A stretch of 64,000 bases of DNA from Holothuria scabra. Its lineage: Eukaryota > Echinodermata > Holothuroidea > Aspidochirotida > Holothuriidae. The stretch covers positions 1,009,001 through 1,073,000 of the forward strand of contig CM074194.1 in the NCBI GenBank assembly GCA_037179385.1, given 5' to 3'. Under the pieces are notes generated by a model. That model worked only from the letters and a program-made list of their open reading frames with translations. It made no database searches and had not been told where the DNA came from. Positions 10,990-20,728 of the stretch are shown piece after piece (the stretch's first letter is position 1; every line of letters starts with the position of its first letter). The translations under genes and the position numbers were made by a program.

Positions 10990-11535
10990 TATTGGGTTAT
11001 CAAAGGAGGGTTTAAGGTAAAATCAAGTTTCGATATGTCAGAGGGGTACGGTAGTTATAAAAACATTTCCGTGAAACTTGCTTTGAAATTCGATCTGTGA
11101 TTCTCAAGATATGAACAGGTTCAGTTGTCTTTTCAACAAATAGCCGACTTGAAGCAAGCACATATGACATGGACAGTTTTTTTTATTTTCACAACCAGTT
11201 TTCTCCTCAACAATTCAATGCATATTATCAGAATGTGATTGCATATGTGGCATGATAACTTTACAAGCTTTGCATCCCGAAAGGGAGGTCCTATTCCTAT
11301 TATCTGCAAGGTAAACACAACAGCCTGACGAACAAAGGGAGACAAAGCATTCCTTGTAAGTGTAAGGAAGTTATATATAACCTCTGCTGCCTTCAAAATC
11401 ATTTTGGAACACAATCAAATACTGATATCTCGAGAAATATATTTGAATAGAAGTTTCGCCACACTGTGTAATTTTGGTTTATGTGTGTCTTGTGTAAATT
11501 TAATTTTTGCTTAAATTTCCACTTTAAATACATAT
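10990..11535 (+). repeat. Family-H interspersed repeat, copy 2
   Basis: This aligns along its length with the repeat at 9940-10540 in the same orientation about 1.05 kb downstream (TTGAAGCAAGCACATATGAC, CAATGTGATTGC-like word, TTCATTTGAATAGAAG region). The DNA between the copies does not align with the DNA after this copy, so a simple tandem duplication is not evident. Confidence 0.7.
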
Positions 11536-11742
11536 TTGCATATCCGCACTCTCTACAACCTTTAGATTGAAAGATCCCTTTTGAGTGAGATTATAGAGAC
11601 CGATCTGAATTTGAACAGAAAATTCGAGGCTGCCCATTTATGAAATTTGTTGATATATATGCATTAGTAGAGAGCACAAAGTGGACCCGGTTACCTCCAT
11701 GGCAACATCGTCGACGGGGGAGGGGGTTGTGGGAGCAACGGA

Positions 11743-11960
11743 TTTACTGTAAACACAAATTAGTCAAGTTGAGCCTTACTTGACTAACACTCTTATTTGA
11801 CGAATTTGTGATGATATCTGACCGATGTCTTAGCAACGGACAAACTTAGTGAAGGAGGCTTAATATTTGTTACCAACTGGGTCAAATATTAGTCAATATT
11901 TTTGAATAACGTGATTCGTCAGTTTTTTGGACTGGTTCCAATAATTCGTGTTTACAGTGC
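11743..11960. mobile_element. MITE with ACTGTAAACAC termini
   Basis: The left end TTACTGTAAACACAAATTA and the right end (reverse complement GCACTGTAAACACGAATTA) are inverted repeats around a ~180-bp centre rich in TTAGTCAA/TTGACTAA words. The termini resemble the CACTGTAAAA ends of family G. A single copy was found. Confidence 0.65.
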
Positions 11961-12227
11961 TCCAATTATTGGCACATTACGAATGTTTGGAATGTGTAAA
12001 ATGTAGCAAAATTTTGCTCCTCAGCCCTTTTCTAAAGGCAAACATTTTAACATTTTATTATACAAGTTTGAAAAAAAATATGACGCGAGTTCTACTACAT
12101 GGTCATCGTGTCGAGCTGTACAGCTGTAAGACTACAACCTGTGGAATTAAGTTGAAATTATGTTATGTAATGACATTTTCGATTACGTCACACAACATTC
12201 CGTATCAATTACCAATCAGTATTGTGA

Positions 12228-12611
12228 CAGGACCGTAGCCAGGGGGGTCGGAGCGTTGGAACGACCCACCCCAACTTGACTGAGGTCCATTTTTCCAGCC
12301 CTGTGTTTGAAGGGTCAGCTATGAAATATTTTTTATCTTGACATATTGACGATGAATTTCAGTTCACTTCTTTAATAGCGATGTGCTGGATGGACTTCCT
12401 GGGAGAAAAAGGACTTCTGGTGTGTTCAAAAGTCCTCTAAAATGCTCCAGATTGCAGGAGATTTGCAGATTTCAAACTTTTCCGGGGAAGCATGCCCCGG
12501 ACCCCTAGCAACTGCATGCTTTCGGCAAGCGCCAGCCGCCTCCGTATTTGGAAAAGGGTCCACATCTTGGAAAAAAGACCCACCCCTCCACATGGGCTGG
12601 CTGCGGGCCTG
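12228..12611. mobile_element. 384-bp hAT-like non-autonomous element
   Basis: The ends CAGGACCGTAGCCAGG and (reverse complement) CAGGCCCGCAGCCAGCCC are inverted, with the CAG start common to hAT-type elements. Flanking TGTGA words (12223-12227 and 12613-12617) suggest an imperfect target duplication. The interior includes CATGCCCCGGACCCCTAG, a word style common in invertebrate hAT derivatives. The overlapping 106- and 61-codon frames are translations of this element and the adjoining SINE, not genes. Confidence 0.6.
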
Positions 12612-12648
12612 TGTGATATAGTTAATTTTGATCAAGGTTGTAACGCAT

Positions 12649-12870
12649 GGAGTTTTATGGCCCAGTTTCCAACCTAATGGTTTAAGTCGAGCCGGCCAAG
12701 GCATTTTTTCTACTTGTGGCTCACTGGCATATTTCCCCTTCTCCATTGTTTATGCGGAGCATCACGCAGAGTGGGCAGTAGGTTCCATTTTAGAATCTTT
12801 CGTATGACTCGACCTGGGAATCGAACCCGGGCCTTCCGAGTGAGAGGTGGATGCTTCACCGCTCTAACGC
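12649..12870 (-). mobile_element. tRNA-derived SINE, Glu-like head subtype
   Basis: Reading the minus strand, the tRNA-like head contains an intact B box (GGTTCGATTCC, plus-strand 12827-12817) after the anticodon-like loop CTCTCAC (anticodon CTC, glutamate-like). It continues into the body GTCATACGAAAGATTC..ATAAACAATGGAGAAGG and ends near CATAAAACTCC. The A box is degraded (TTAGAGCGGTGAAGC). It is not a tRNA gene: no acceptor stem can close around the head, and the body matches six other copies. Confidence 0.8.
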
Positions 12871-14820
12871 AAGAAGGATGCATAACTATAGCAGAAAATT
12901 TTGCAATGATCTGTATCTGCCAGCTTTATTTTTTAAAGCACTTTTTATCGAAATTGAAATGTGGCTAAGCAATTTTCTCAAGGAATTCAATGTGAACAGG
13001 TTTGTCATTTACAGGATAATTCAATGACTGTGGAAAGTAAAATGTTAAAAGTATATAAAAGAGGATACAATAAATAGGCAAATATCATATTTTGGTTCTT
13101 GTGTAAAACATATTGTTTCTCTGACTTGTAATCTTTCCGACGTACAGTTCCTATTTTATTGCATTCTTCACCAAATATACACCAGTCTAATAGACCAAGG
13201 TGAGAGTCCTTAGGTGTATGTCGCTTGTAGATACTTTCCAGCAAAGCTCCAGAATACATTGCCCAATTCACTTAAAAGGACTGCCTGCCAGTTTAAAGAT
13301 TTACGCAATTGCTTTGTCCCAATCCATGTTCAGTTCTTATTAAATACCCTGTTAGTTACAATCCCTCATGTTATTTTTTACGATTCGTTCAAGTTGTTTC
13401 TTAAACTTGCTACTGGAGCCGGTCAATATTTTCATTCAGTACATAGTATTGACACAAAACTGACAAAATTGATGACAAAATATTATCCGCTCGAATAGGT
13501 CTCATTTCTACCATATATTAATCAATGGACTGAAATTTTTCTCAAGTTCATTTTGATAATTTGTAGTCACACGTTGAGCCGAGTACAGTCTACTTCACAT
13601 TGGTTTAACTGAGAGGATTGAAAGGCACTATATGTAAGACTCGAACGAGGGCAGAGTAGCCGCAGGGTTTCGAAGATAGACGGCTAATTGAATTGCTTAT
13701 AGTACGGTGACACCTCCACCATACGTCTACGGGATGTGTTCTGACATTATTTCGATACACCACCGCGAAAAAGAAGTCAGTAGGCAGTATCACATGCGTA
13801 GTAATCCCATTGAAGGTTGGTTTATACAGTCTGACAAACCTTTTCTTCCAAGCCATAAACTTAGATGAAAATAAAACAGGAGTAGCAACAAGAAATTCGA
13901 TCGTGTGAAAAAAACGCTAATTGCATTGATTTTATTTCACGGGTATTTGTAATCGATGAGTTTTATGTTTATGATTCTGTTACACGAAGAGCACAAACGA
14001 AATACATCTTTTGAAAGAAGCTTGAAAGGATAAAAAGGAAAATAGCGGCAAAAATAAATTTATTTATTGGAATCGATAAACCCAAGTCACTGGGAGAAAT
14101 CTCTTGTTTACGAACATTTGAAATAAAGAATTTGGAGCCCGCGTTTGTTGCCGCTGAGTGCCCGAACCAATACATTAAAATGAACTCATAGATTTCAACA
14201 TGGAGTTCTACGGATTTACCAGTGTGTTGTCAAACGCGGCATTTTTACTGATCAGAATGGACGTTAAATGGATCTAGTCAACCTTACGGTAAGTTAGCTA
14301 CGAATCACAGCCAGCATTTACCTATTCCTCAATATCACAATGTAGGCTAACTCTCGTAAGCTATGCTTGACTTCATTTGAAAAGAAAGTTTGGCCGTACG
14401 TGTCGTCAATATTTGTCTCGGTAGCACTAAGTCGTCAAATTGACGTAATTAAAACTTGTCGTATTCTCCAGGGCATACAGTGACAACGTTGGTAAATGTT
14501 TAGGCTATACTGTAGGTTGCCGTTGCATTACATGCCAGTTTTATATTATGAGAATGATACATATGAAACCGTCTTCAGTTTCATCTACTTAAGTGAAAGA
14601 CGGAACTTGATGGAAAAATAAGCAGAACACGTGGTGAATACGATGCTTTTCTGCAGAAACGATACATATATGTGTGCCTCAATTCTCAGAGAACCCCGAA
14701 TTAGACGAAGACGTGCATATTTAACCGTGCTATATGTATAATGTATAGCCTATACTATTGACCATAGACTCACATGTGTTCTGTTTGTGTTTGGCAACCG
14801 ACGTACAATCGAGGGCTTGC
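12871..14820. other. Unannotated stretch
   Basis: No repeat-family match was found. A short plus-strand start-like frame at 14200-14277 (MEFYGFTSVLSNAAFLL..., 25 codons) precedes a GTAAGT donor at 14290; it is too short to call. Other frames of 60-95 codons here show no domain. Confidence 0.4.
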
Positions 14821-14826
14821 CCTTAC

Positions 14827-14970
14827 CTTCCCAATATCTTCTTGTAGTAAAAGAAGACATTGTAAGGCCTCATTGTGAGGTAAAGCTAGTATGAACAGGC
14901 TGTCATGATTTTTTTTATCAAAGTGGTAAATGTCTTTATTTAAGTCGACGAAGATGTGAAGGAGAAGCAT
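14827..14970 (-). CDS. Possible first coding exon, unrecognised protein
   Basis: On the minus strand an ATG at 14970 opens a 48-codon frame ending GGG AAG immediately before a GTAAGG donor (14826-14821), phase 0. The peptide starts MLLLHIFVDLNKDIYHFDKK; the later part (SLFILALPHNEALQCLLL) has the helix-turn-helix spacing of an ankyrin-like repeat, but this is only a resemblance. An in-frame stop lies 18 bases upstream of the ATG. The frame also runs on past the donor for 18 more codons, so it may simply be a chance open frame. No partner exon could be placed. Confidence 0.25.
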
Positions 14971-15221
14971 AATTATAATTTGAAGTTATTAAAAAACTAT
15001 TCATTTTTGACACAACTGTTAGTTCAGGTAGTTTGAAATCGGCTTTTTCTATAAAGACTGCATATTTCACGTCCGGCACTATTTTACTCTTGGGATATTA
15101 TTGTAGTTGAGAATTTTTTTTAAAGAAAAACATGTCAAATTGGCCACATGAGAGAATCTAAAGGTAGCTTGTAGTCACATGTGGATGCATCAACGCCGAA
15201 ATGGATTAATTTAATTTCGAC

Positions 15222-15390
15222 TGTTAGATGAAGTTTTGCGGCCCAGTTTCGAACCAATTGGTCGAGTCGGCCAAGGACTTTTTCCAGTTGTGGCTCACTG
15301 GCTTGTTTTCTACATTTCCTATGGTCAGAATTAAGCATAGTGGCAACAGGTTCCATTTTTAAAGCCTTCGGTGTGTCCCGTCTACGTCCA
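15222..15390 (-). mobile_element. Truncated tRNA-derived SINE, body only
   Basis: This matches the 3' two-thirds of the SINE (GTTAGATG..TTTTGCGGCCCAG, CCAATTGG, GTTGTGGCTCACTGGCTTG, ACAGGTTCCATTTTTAAAG). The tRNA head is absent. In its place the sequence enters a short tandem repeat at 15364-15450. Confidence 0.75.
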
Positions 15391-15450
15391 GTAGCTTTCG
15401 GTGTGTCTCGTCCACGCAGTGAAGTAGCTTTCGGTGTGTCCCGTCCAGTA
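15364..15450. repeat. Three-unit tandem repeat at SINE break
   Basis: Three variable-length units of 24-33 bp share GCTTTCGGTGTGTCYCGTCC. The first unit is the SINE body sequence itself, so the array grew from the edge of the truncated SINE. Confidence 0.75.
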
Positions 15451-16690
15451 GTCGGGAAGGGTATAAAGTTTTACTGTAAAAAGTAATTCAGCTGTTCAAT
15501 TGGTCCTTAGGGTGTGAAGGGACGTTAGAAGAATACCCCGTGTAGGAATACCGGTGTAACGCTTATCACCGCTGGCTTACTGTGATCATGTTGAGTATAT
15601 AAAGCTGTAGTTTGAATTAGGCTACTGTGAATCAAGGTACGGGTACACATAGGCCTCAGTAGAGTATAAAAACCTAATCCTAATTTGAAATCGCACAGTG
15701 ACTTATTCCTGTGTCATTCAATTTCTGTCCATTAATAATTTGTTTTATCTGTATACCTGCATGACCGAGTACTAAACATAAACATTATGCCCGTGACGCC
15801 AGCCTCATTGGGGACTGGAACGGACAAACAATGTGACACTGCTCGAGAAAGATTCGAAACGACACCATATTGTTCCAGCTAAGCTACCTTAAACAGACTA
15901 AAAACTTCCTCGAAGGGGAAGGGCACGACTTCCTCTAATTAACTAATTAAATTCAGGACGTTTACCGTACAACCTTACACATGAAACAATGAGGGGTGCG
16001 GTTATTATGTATTTAATTTTGCTTACTGGATGACATATAGCCTATGTCAGCAATTTTTAGTGAAAAGGATCGACAAAGTGGCCGATGTATATATACCGGT
16101 ACTTAAAATATATCATGCATAGGTGATAATTTTTCTGTCCAATTAATTTGAACAATTATAGCATCATAAACATACGGGGACGAGTCCCCTGTCTCTCACC
16201 CCCACCCCCCCCCTCCAGGATTGACGTGTATGATTGATTGTGCCAATACCTTTACAAATGCCACCCGTCTGCGTACTATGGGCATCATTAGATTTCATTT
16301 TTTCTAGGTAAGGTTCGGCAAGATGAGTCTTACGACCAAGTTTCTTTTCCTTTATTCTGTTCACCAGGCCACAGCCGACGAATTTAATGGTCGTTATAAT
16401 TATTTGTCATCGATTAAGCAGTCCTTGCAGTTTTAACGGAATATGCCCTGTTCATAAAAATAGGATCCAGTGCCAACGTTTTCCGATACAAAGTGACTAT
16501 AGTACCTCAATCATTTTATTCTAAATATTGTTTAGATGATATGTGTACCTCGAAGACGGGGGAACCAAGTCATTCCTGCAGTTGGGGAGGTTTTGAGGGC
16601 AAATCCTGAGGTTTCACTGGGAGCGCTACGCTCTCAACTGATTGTGAATTCCAAAACGTTTTGTAAATAGGGTCAGTGTATATCATCTCC
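15451..16690. other. Unannotated stretch
   Basis: Nothing recognisable was found apart from a C-rich run near 16195-16215. Confidence 0.45.
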
Positions 16691-16886
16691 TACTACCTAA
16701 CCTAATGGGTAGATGGGCACTGTTTCACAAGGTGTTTCTCTATTGGTTGTTGCCATTGTACAGTTGTATTGTATCGATTATTTTCTTTGTTCGGGTTAGG
16801 GATTAGTTTAGGGTTAGGATTTGGGCTAACGTTAGCCAGTTAGGAAATTTCTTGTTAAACAGTGCGCATCCTCAACCTAACTGGAC
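16691..16886. mobile_element. Degenerate MITE with TTAGGG-like core
   Basis: The arms GATGGGCACTGTTTCACAAG (16712 on) and, inverted, GGATGCGCACTGTTTAACAAG (in 16850-16880) bracket a centre with four TTAGGG or near-TTAGGG words (16796-16830). The outer CCTAACCTAA / CAACCTAACT words are also shared. I read it as a decayed inverted-repeat element. Confidence 0.5.
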
Positions 16887-18555
16887 AATTCGGTCCTCAC
16901 CCAACAATTAAGAAACTGGAATTTAGGAATCCAACCTTGGAAAAAGTTAACCCAAACTGTACGGTCTTTAGCTGTTTTAAGGGTTCACACTAAAATATAT
17001 CTATTCAAATTTGAAAGGAATCTATTCGGAGGGGCAGCGAATAGGAAATCTAATCAATTATTTGAATACATTTAGTTTCAGAAATGATTAGAATTGATTC
17101 ACTTTTGAGCTAATGTATTCTAAGTTTTAAAAACAAGTTTCCTACGCAGTGCCCTATAAAATGAGTAATTGAAGAGTTTGAGGCTTTGCGTAGATAGTGT
17201 CAGATATTGGTCGTATACTGTACAATTTCCCCCTTTCGCCCTACGCGAAAATTCTGTCCTACTGGACTAGATCTAATTGATTATGGGCTATAGCTTTGGT
17301 TCAAAACTGAACCAATGCGCTTCATATTTTAGCCTCACTATTCAAGTATTTGGCATGATTCCGGTTGTTAGTCACGCTAAGTAATTACGTAATTTCTTAT
17401 AAAACTGTAAAACCGTAATAGACTGGGAACCGCTCTAAAAGGTCTGAAGCAAATTACTGAACTGTGAAAAAGCACAAAAAACACAAATTCTTCCACCCTC
17501 TTCAAGTGTCTTCAAAGACTAAAACGTGTCATTCTTATTATAGGAGATGAGCTACGTTGTCACAGATTTGTGAAAGCAAGACCATCCTCGACCTCCATAC
17601 CAAGAATACAGTAGTAATGCTAGACAGAATAAACTGAAAAAAAATCTTTGCAGGGAAGTCACTGTGCCCATCTATTGACATAGGCCTATTATTATGCTCT
17701 TGATAAAGGTTGTGAGATGCTAGAATCAGTGCTATTCAGTTACAGCAAATTCGATATTGACGTACAACGAATTCCTGAATCAGATACATTCATTGAATAA
17801 AGCCATGGCTCAACATCATAGACCGATTTTGGAATCCCCGTTAGCCTTTGTCAAGGCTTTTCGGCCAACAATTATCTTTCTTATTTTATCTACACGGAAT
17901 ACGTTACAACTCATTACGATACCAGGCTCCGTACTTTAACCCTCGCATGGGATCTCACATATCTGTCCGCCCTCAGACCTGCCCGGCTTCAAAGCGTTTC
18001 CAGTGGGTGTAAAACAGAGGAGGTAAAAGCCAGTTTGTTTCCAGAGGGAGGGGGAGGTTACAGAATTTCACCAGAAAGACCCGACAGAGGCTAGATCCCC
18101 GTCGGCCGTTTGTACTTTGTCCAGCGAGTCTCTGGCAACTCCCTGATTTGTCAGCCAATTTGGTCTGCTGTTTTTAAAATAACATGGGCAATAGTTAACA
18201 GGCCGACCTTCTGATCATCATTCTGTGCCATTATGGCCGTACAAAATGGTGATACTTTGCGGTGGAACCATCCCAATCTAATGTAGAAAAGAGGCAACGC
18301 TCCAGACAACTGCGCATTTATAGCTTTACAGTTGTTGCTATGAGTAAGAAGCGGAAACACTCACCAAACTATGACTTATCCAGTGGTCCCAATTGGGAAA
18401 ATTGCTCAAGGCCCTTTTTAATGAAACATTCAGTAGGGTACGTTCAGAAATTGGACCATCTACCATGACGACGACCATGAGAAGTCGCGTATTTCATGAA
18501 GTAATATTTTAGAGGGAAACCTGATCAAATTCCCAGATATGGGGTTTTCCATGGC
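16887..18555. other. Unannotated stretch
   Basis: Chance-like frames of 60-69 codons occur on both strands around 17757-18468; none shows a domain. No repeat match was found. Confidence 0.4.
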
Positions 18556-18860
18556 TTAAAGGGCCAGTTCTCTCACCTAAAACAGTGCCAATTCTCCTAA
18601 CCTTCTTACTGAAGCCCATCCCACAATTATCTGAAATTCATGCTTATCCAGATACAATCTCAGTTCATTGCTTCAAGGTGAGTAAAGAAAAACTCAATTT
18701 ATATAATCAGAACACTCTCAGTACCGTTCATTCTGTGTAATATAAGTTTTGGCCCTCTGCCTTGTTTGAATTAGCTGTCAGTCAAAGAGCTGGGACAATT
18801 GAGATTTCGGTACCCGGGTACCAAAATTGCAGTTTCGTGTGAGAGGTTTGGCCCTTTAAA
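18556..18860 (+). mobile_element. Family-A MITE, full length
   Basis: The ends TTAAAGGGCCAGTTCTCTCA and GAGAGGTTTGGCCCTTTAA are inverted. A GGTACCCGGGTACC palindrome replaces the usual AAACCCCTACAAG segment near 18808-18822. Length and interior otherwise match the copies at 4670 and 57258. Confidence 0.85.
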
Positions 18861-19226
18861 TGTAATTTTATTTTAAGTGATAATTTATTTTTCATTCATT
18901 TAAATGCATTCATTATGTAAGTGATGTAGTTTCATAGTACTCCATATGTTTGTAAAAATAAAGCAAAGTTTCCACCAGAGCCACACAGAATCACCAAATA
19001 TTTTATAAATACATGAAGTTAACAGCAACTGGAAACTTTTTAAGAGACGATAAAATTTAGGATTTTTTAAACTCCTTCCCTCTTTCTTGGCTATAGCTGG
19101 CCAGGATATAATTCAGAAGAAACAAAGCATGTGTTTGAAAGAGCTAAATCCAAGTTAATGGGAAGGGTTAAAAAATGCAACTTAGGAGTGTTCCTTTAAA
19201 GACTAAATTGGTGGCATAGCGAGAAG

Positions 19227-19382
19227 CAGCCGCGGATCCAGAAATTCCAAAAAGGGGCTGACCTAAGAGAAAACAGGGGGGTTTGAGGTAATTTAATTGC
19301 TAATTTCTCGTATGTGTTATTGTTGATGTGGCGAAAAAGTAGGGCTGATGCCCCCATTTCTCCCCCATTGGATCCGCGCTTG
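19227..19382 (+). mobile_element. Family-C hAT-like MITE
   Basis: This 156-bp element starts CAGCCGCGGATCCAG and ends TTGGATCCGCGCTTG, inverted complements. GAGAAG occurs immediately outside the left end and overlapping the right end, a likely partial target duplication. The interior words GGGGCTGACCTAAGAG and TATTGTTGATGTGGCGAAAA are shared with the copy nested in a SINE at 24728-24883. Both copies are the same length. Confidence 0.75.
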
Positions 19383-19552
19383 AGAAGGGACGGAAATAGG
19401 GATAAAGGATTTGGTTTAGAGAGGGAGGCTGTGAGGCTGTTACATGAATTGATTTTACTCCCAATCAGGGAACTATAACAGTTCTCTTACAGCTCCGTGT
19501 CCATGTCAAGTCTCTTCCTCCTCCATGATTGAAGAAAGCAGTTGATAATTGT

Positions 19553-19807
19553 TTAAAGGCGAGATGCAGTTACCCCCAACTTGAAGTAGTGTAGTAGACT
19601 GTCGTGTTTTATGATTAGCTCTTAAGAGTCATGGGACAATATTTTCTCTCTTCAAATGTGACATTTATTAGAAGTAATTTGTTTATTTTCCTTGATTATG
19701 CAAAACTGAAGTCATAAAATTTAATGCAAGATACTATGAAGACAAAAACTGTGAGATTTTGCTGTTTTTTCAAAATAAGTTTAGAGCGAGTGCTCTTGTC
19801 CTTCAAA
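19553..19807 (+). mobile_element. Family-I MITE, second copy
   Basis: The left end TTAAAGGCGAGATGCAGTT and the right part GAGTGCTCTTGTCCTTCAA correspond to the termini of 7978-8221, with more divergence on the right. The conserved interior words are TTGAAGTAGTGTAGTAG and CTCTTCAAATGTGA. The 117-codon minus frame over 19696-20049 crosses its edge and has no domain. Confidence 0.7.
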
Positions 19808-20548
19808 CGATTCGGATTGAAAATAAGAGTTGTTGAAAACGAAAGGATTGAATAATATGAAAAGAGTGTTTTGCATGTCAGACCTATCTTAGTAAAGAAG
19901 TTGCACAGAAGGGTGTGCGATACTTGAAAGTCAATTGCAAGTAAAGAGAAGGGGTGCTCAAAATACAGTACGGGGACAAGAAATGTTAAGAATCCAAAGA
20001 GGGACTTAATATGTGGTGAAACTACGAGGCGTGTGGACTCGATAAACACGTGAGTAATAACCGAAGAAGAAGGCTAATTCATCATTCCATCAACATTGAA
20101 TAGAACTGAAACACAATAGGCAGATAGGAGGCATGCAAATTTTTTCAGTAGACATTTTAGGCAAATACAGAAATGATGCATACGCAAGAGAAAATTTTCA
20201 GAGAAAGAGAGAGGAATAAGAGTGAGAATAATTTGTTTGGAAACCTTCAAATAAAAAAAACATAATTGAGCAATTACAAGATTATTAAAACAGCCTCAAT
20301 GTCTTAAAAAGCAAGCCATTTGCAGGTTATTATTGGACACAAGCCACCAAGTTAAGGAGATTTTAATGCTTAACCAACTATTACTTTGTTTTGCACTGAG
20401 GACTACCGTTCAAACTGATACAGATCCTTGAAGACACTGTACTGTTATGCATCAAAACGTTGGGCTTTTTTCCCTGAATTAACTTGTTCGGTTTAAGCAT
20501 TACTATGCCACTCAATTGTTAAAGGAATATACTTTTTGTACTTCCACC
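19808..20548. other. Unannotated stretch
   Basis: AT-rich; no repeat match, domain-bearing frame or inverted repeat was found. Confidence 0.45.
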
Positions 20549-20728
20549 AATAGAGGCTTTGCAATTGCGTCACGGAACCGCCATTCTGGAGGACATTCAT
20601 GCACTGTGATATGCACGATGTGTACAAATTCAACGAGTAAGCGCGTCCCGTATGGTTTACTACGTAGTTACATGTACTCCAACATGGCCGCCGGAGAGTA
20701 TTATGACGTCATGCGAAAAGCCTCTATT
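20549..20728 (+). mobile_element. Family-D MITE, copy 1
   Basis: The ends AATAGAGGCTTTGCAATTGC and GCGAAAAGCCTCTATT are inverted (TAGAGGCTTT/AAAAGCCTCTA), with TGACGTCAT just inside the right end and GCGTCACG inside the left. The centre (GGAGGACATTCATGC, GCGCGTCCCGT, TACATGTACTCCAACATGGC) recurs at 60341-60557. The 73-codon frame across it is not a gene. Confidence 0.8.

Noticed and set aside
12781..12870. Possible tRNA gene (B box GGTTCGATTCC, CTC anticodon-like loop, minus strand)
   Set aside because: No acceptor stem pairs, the A box is degraded, and the sequence continues into a body shared with six other copies: it is a SINE head.
19696..20049. 117-codon minus-strand frame, hydrophobic
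   Set aside because: It overlaps the right end of a family-I MITE and its phenylalanine-rich composition follows from A/T-rich DNA.
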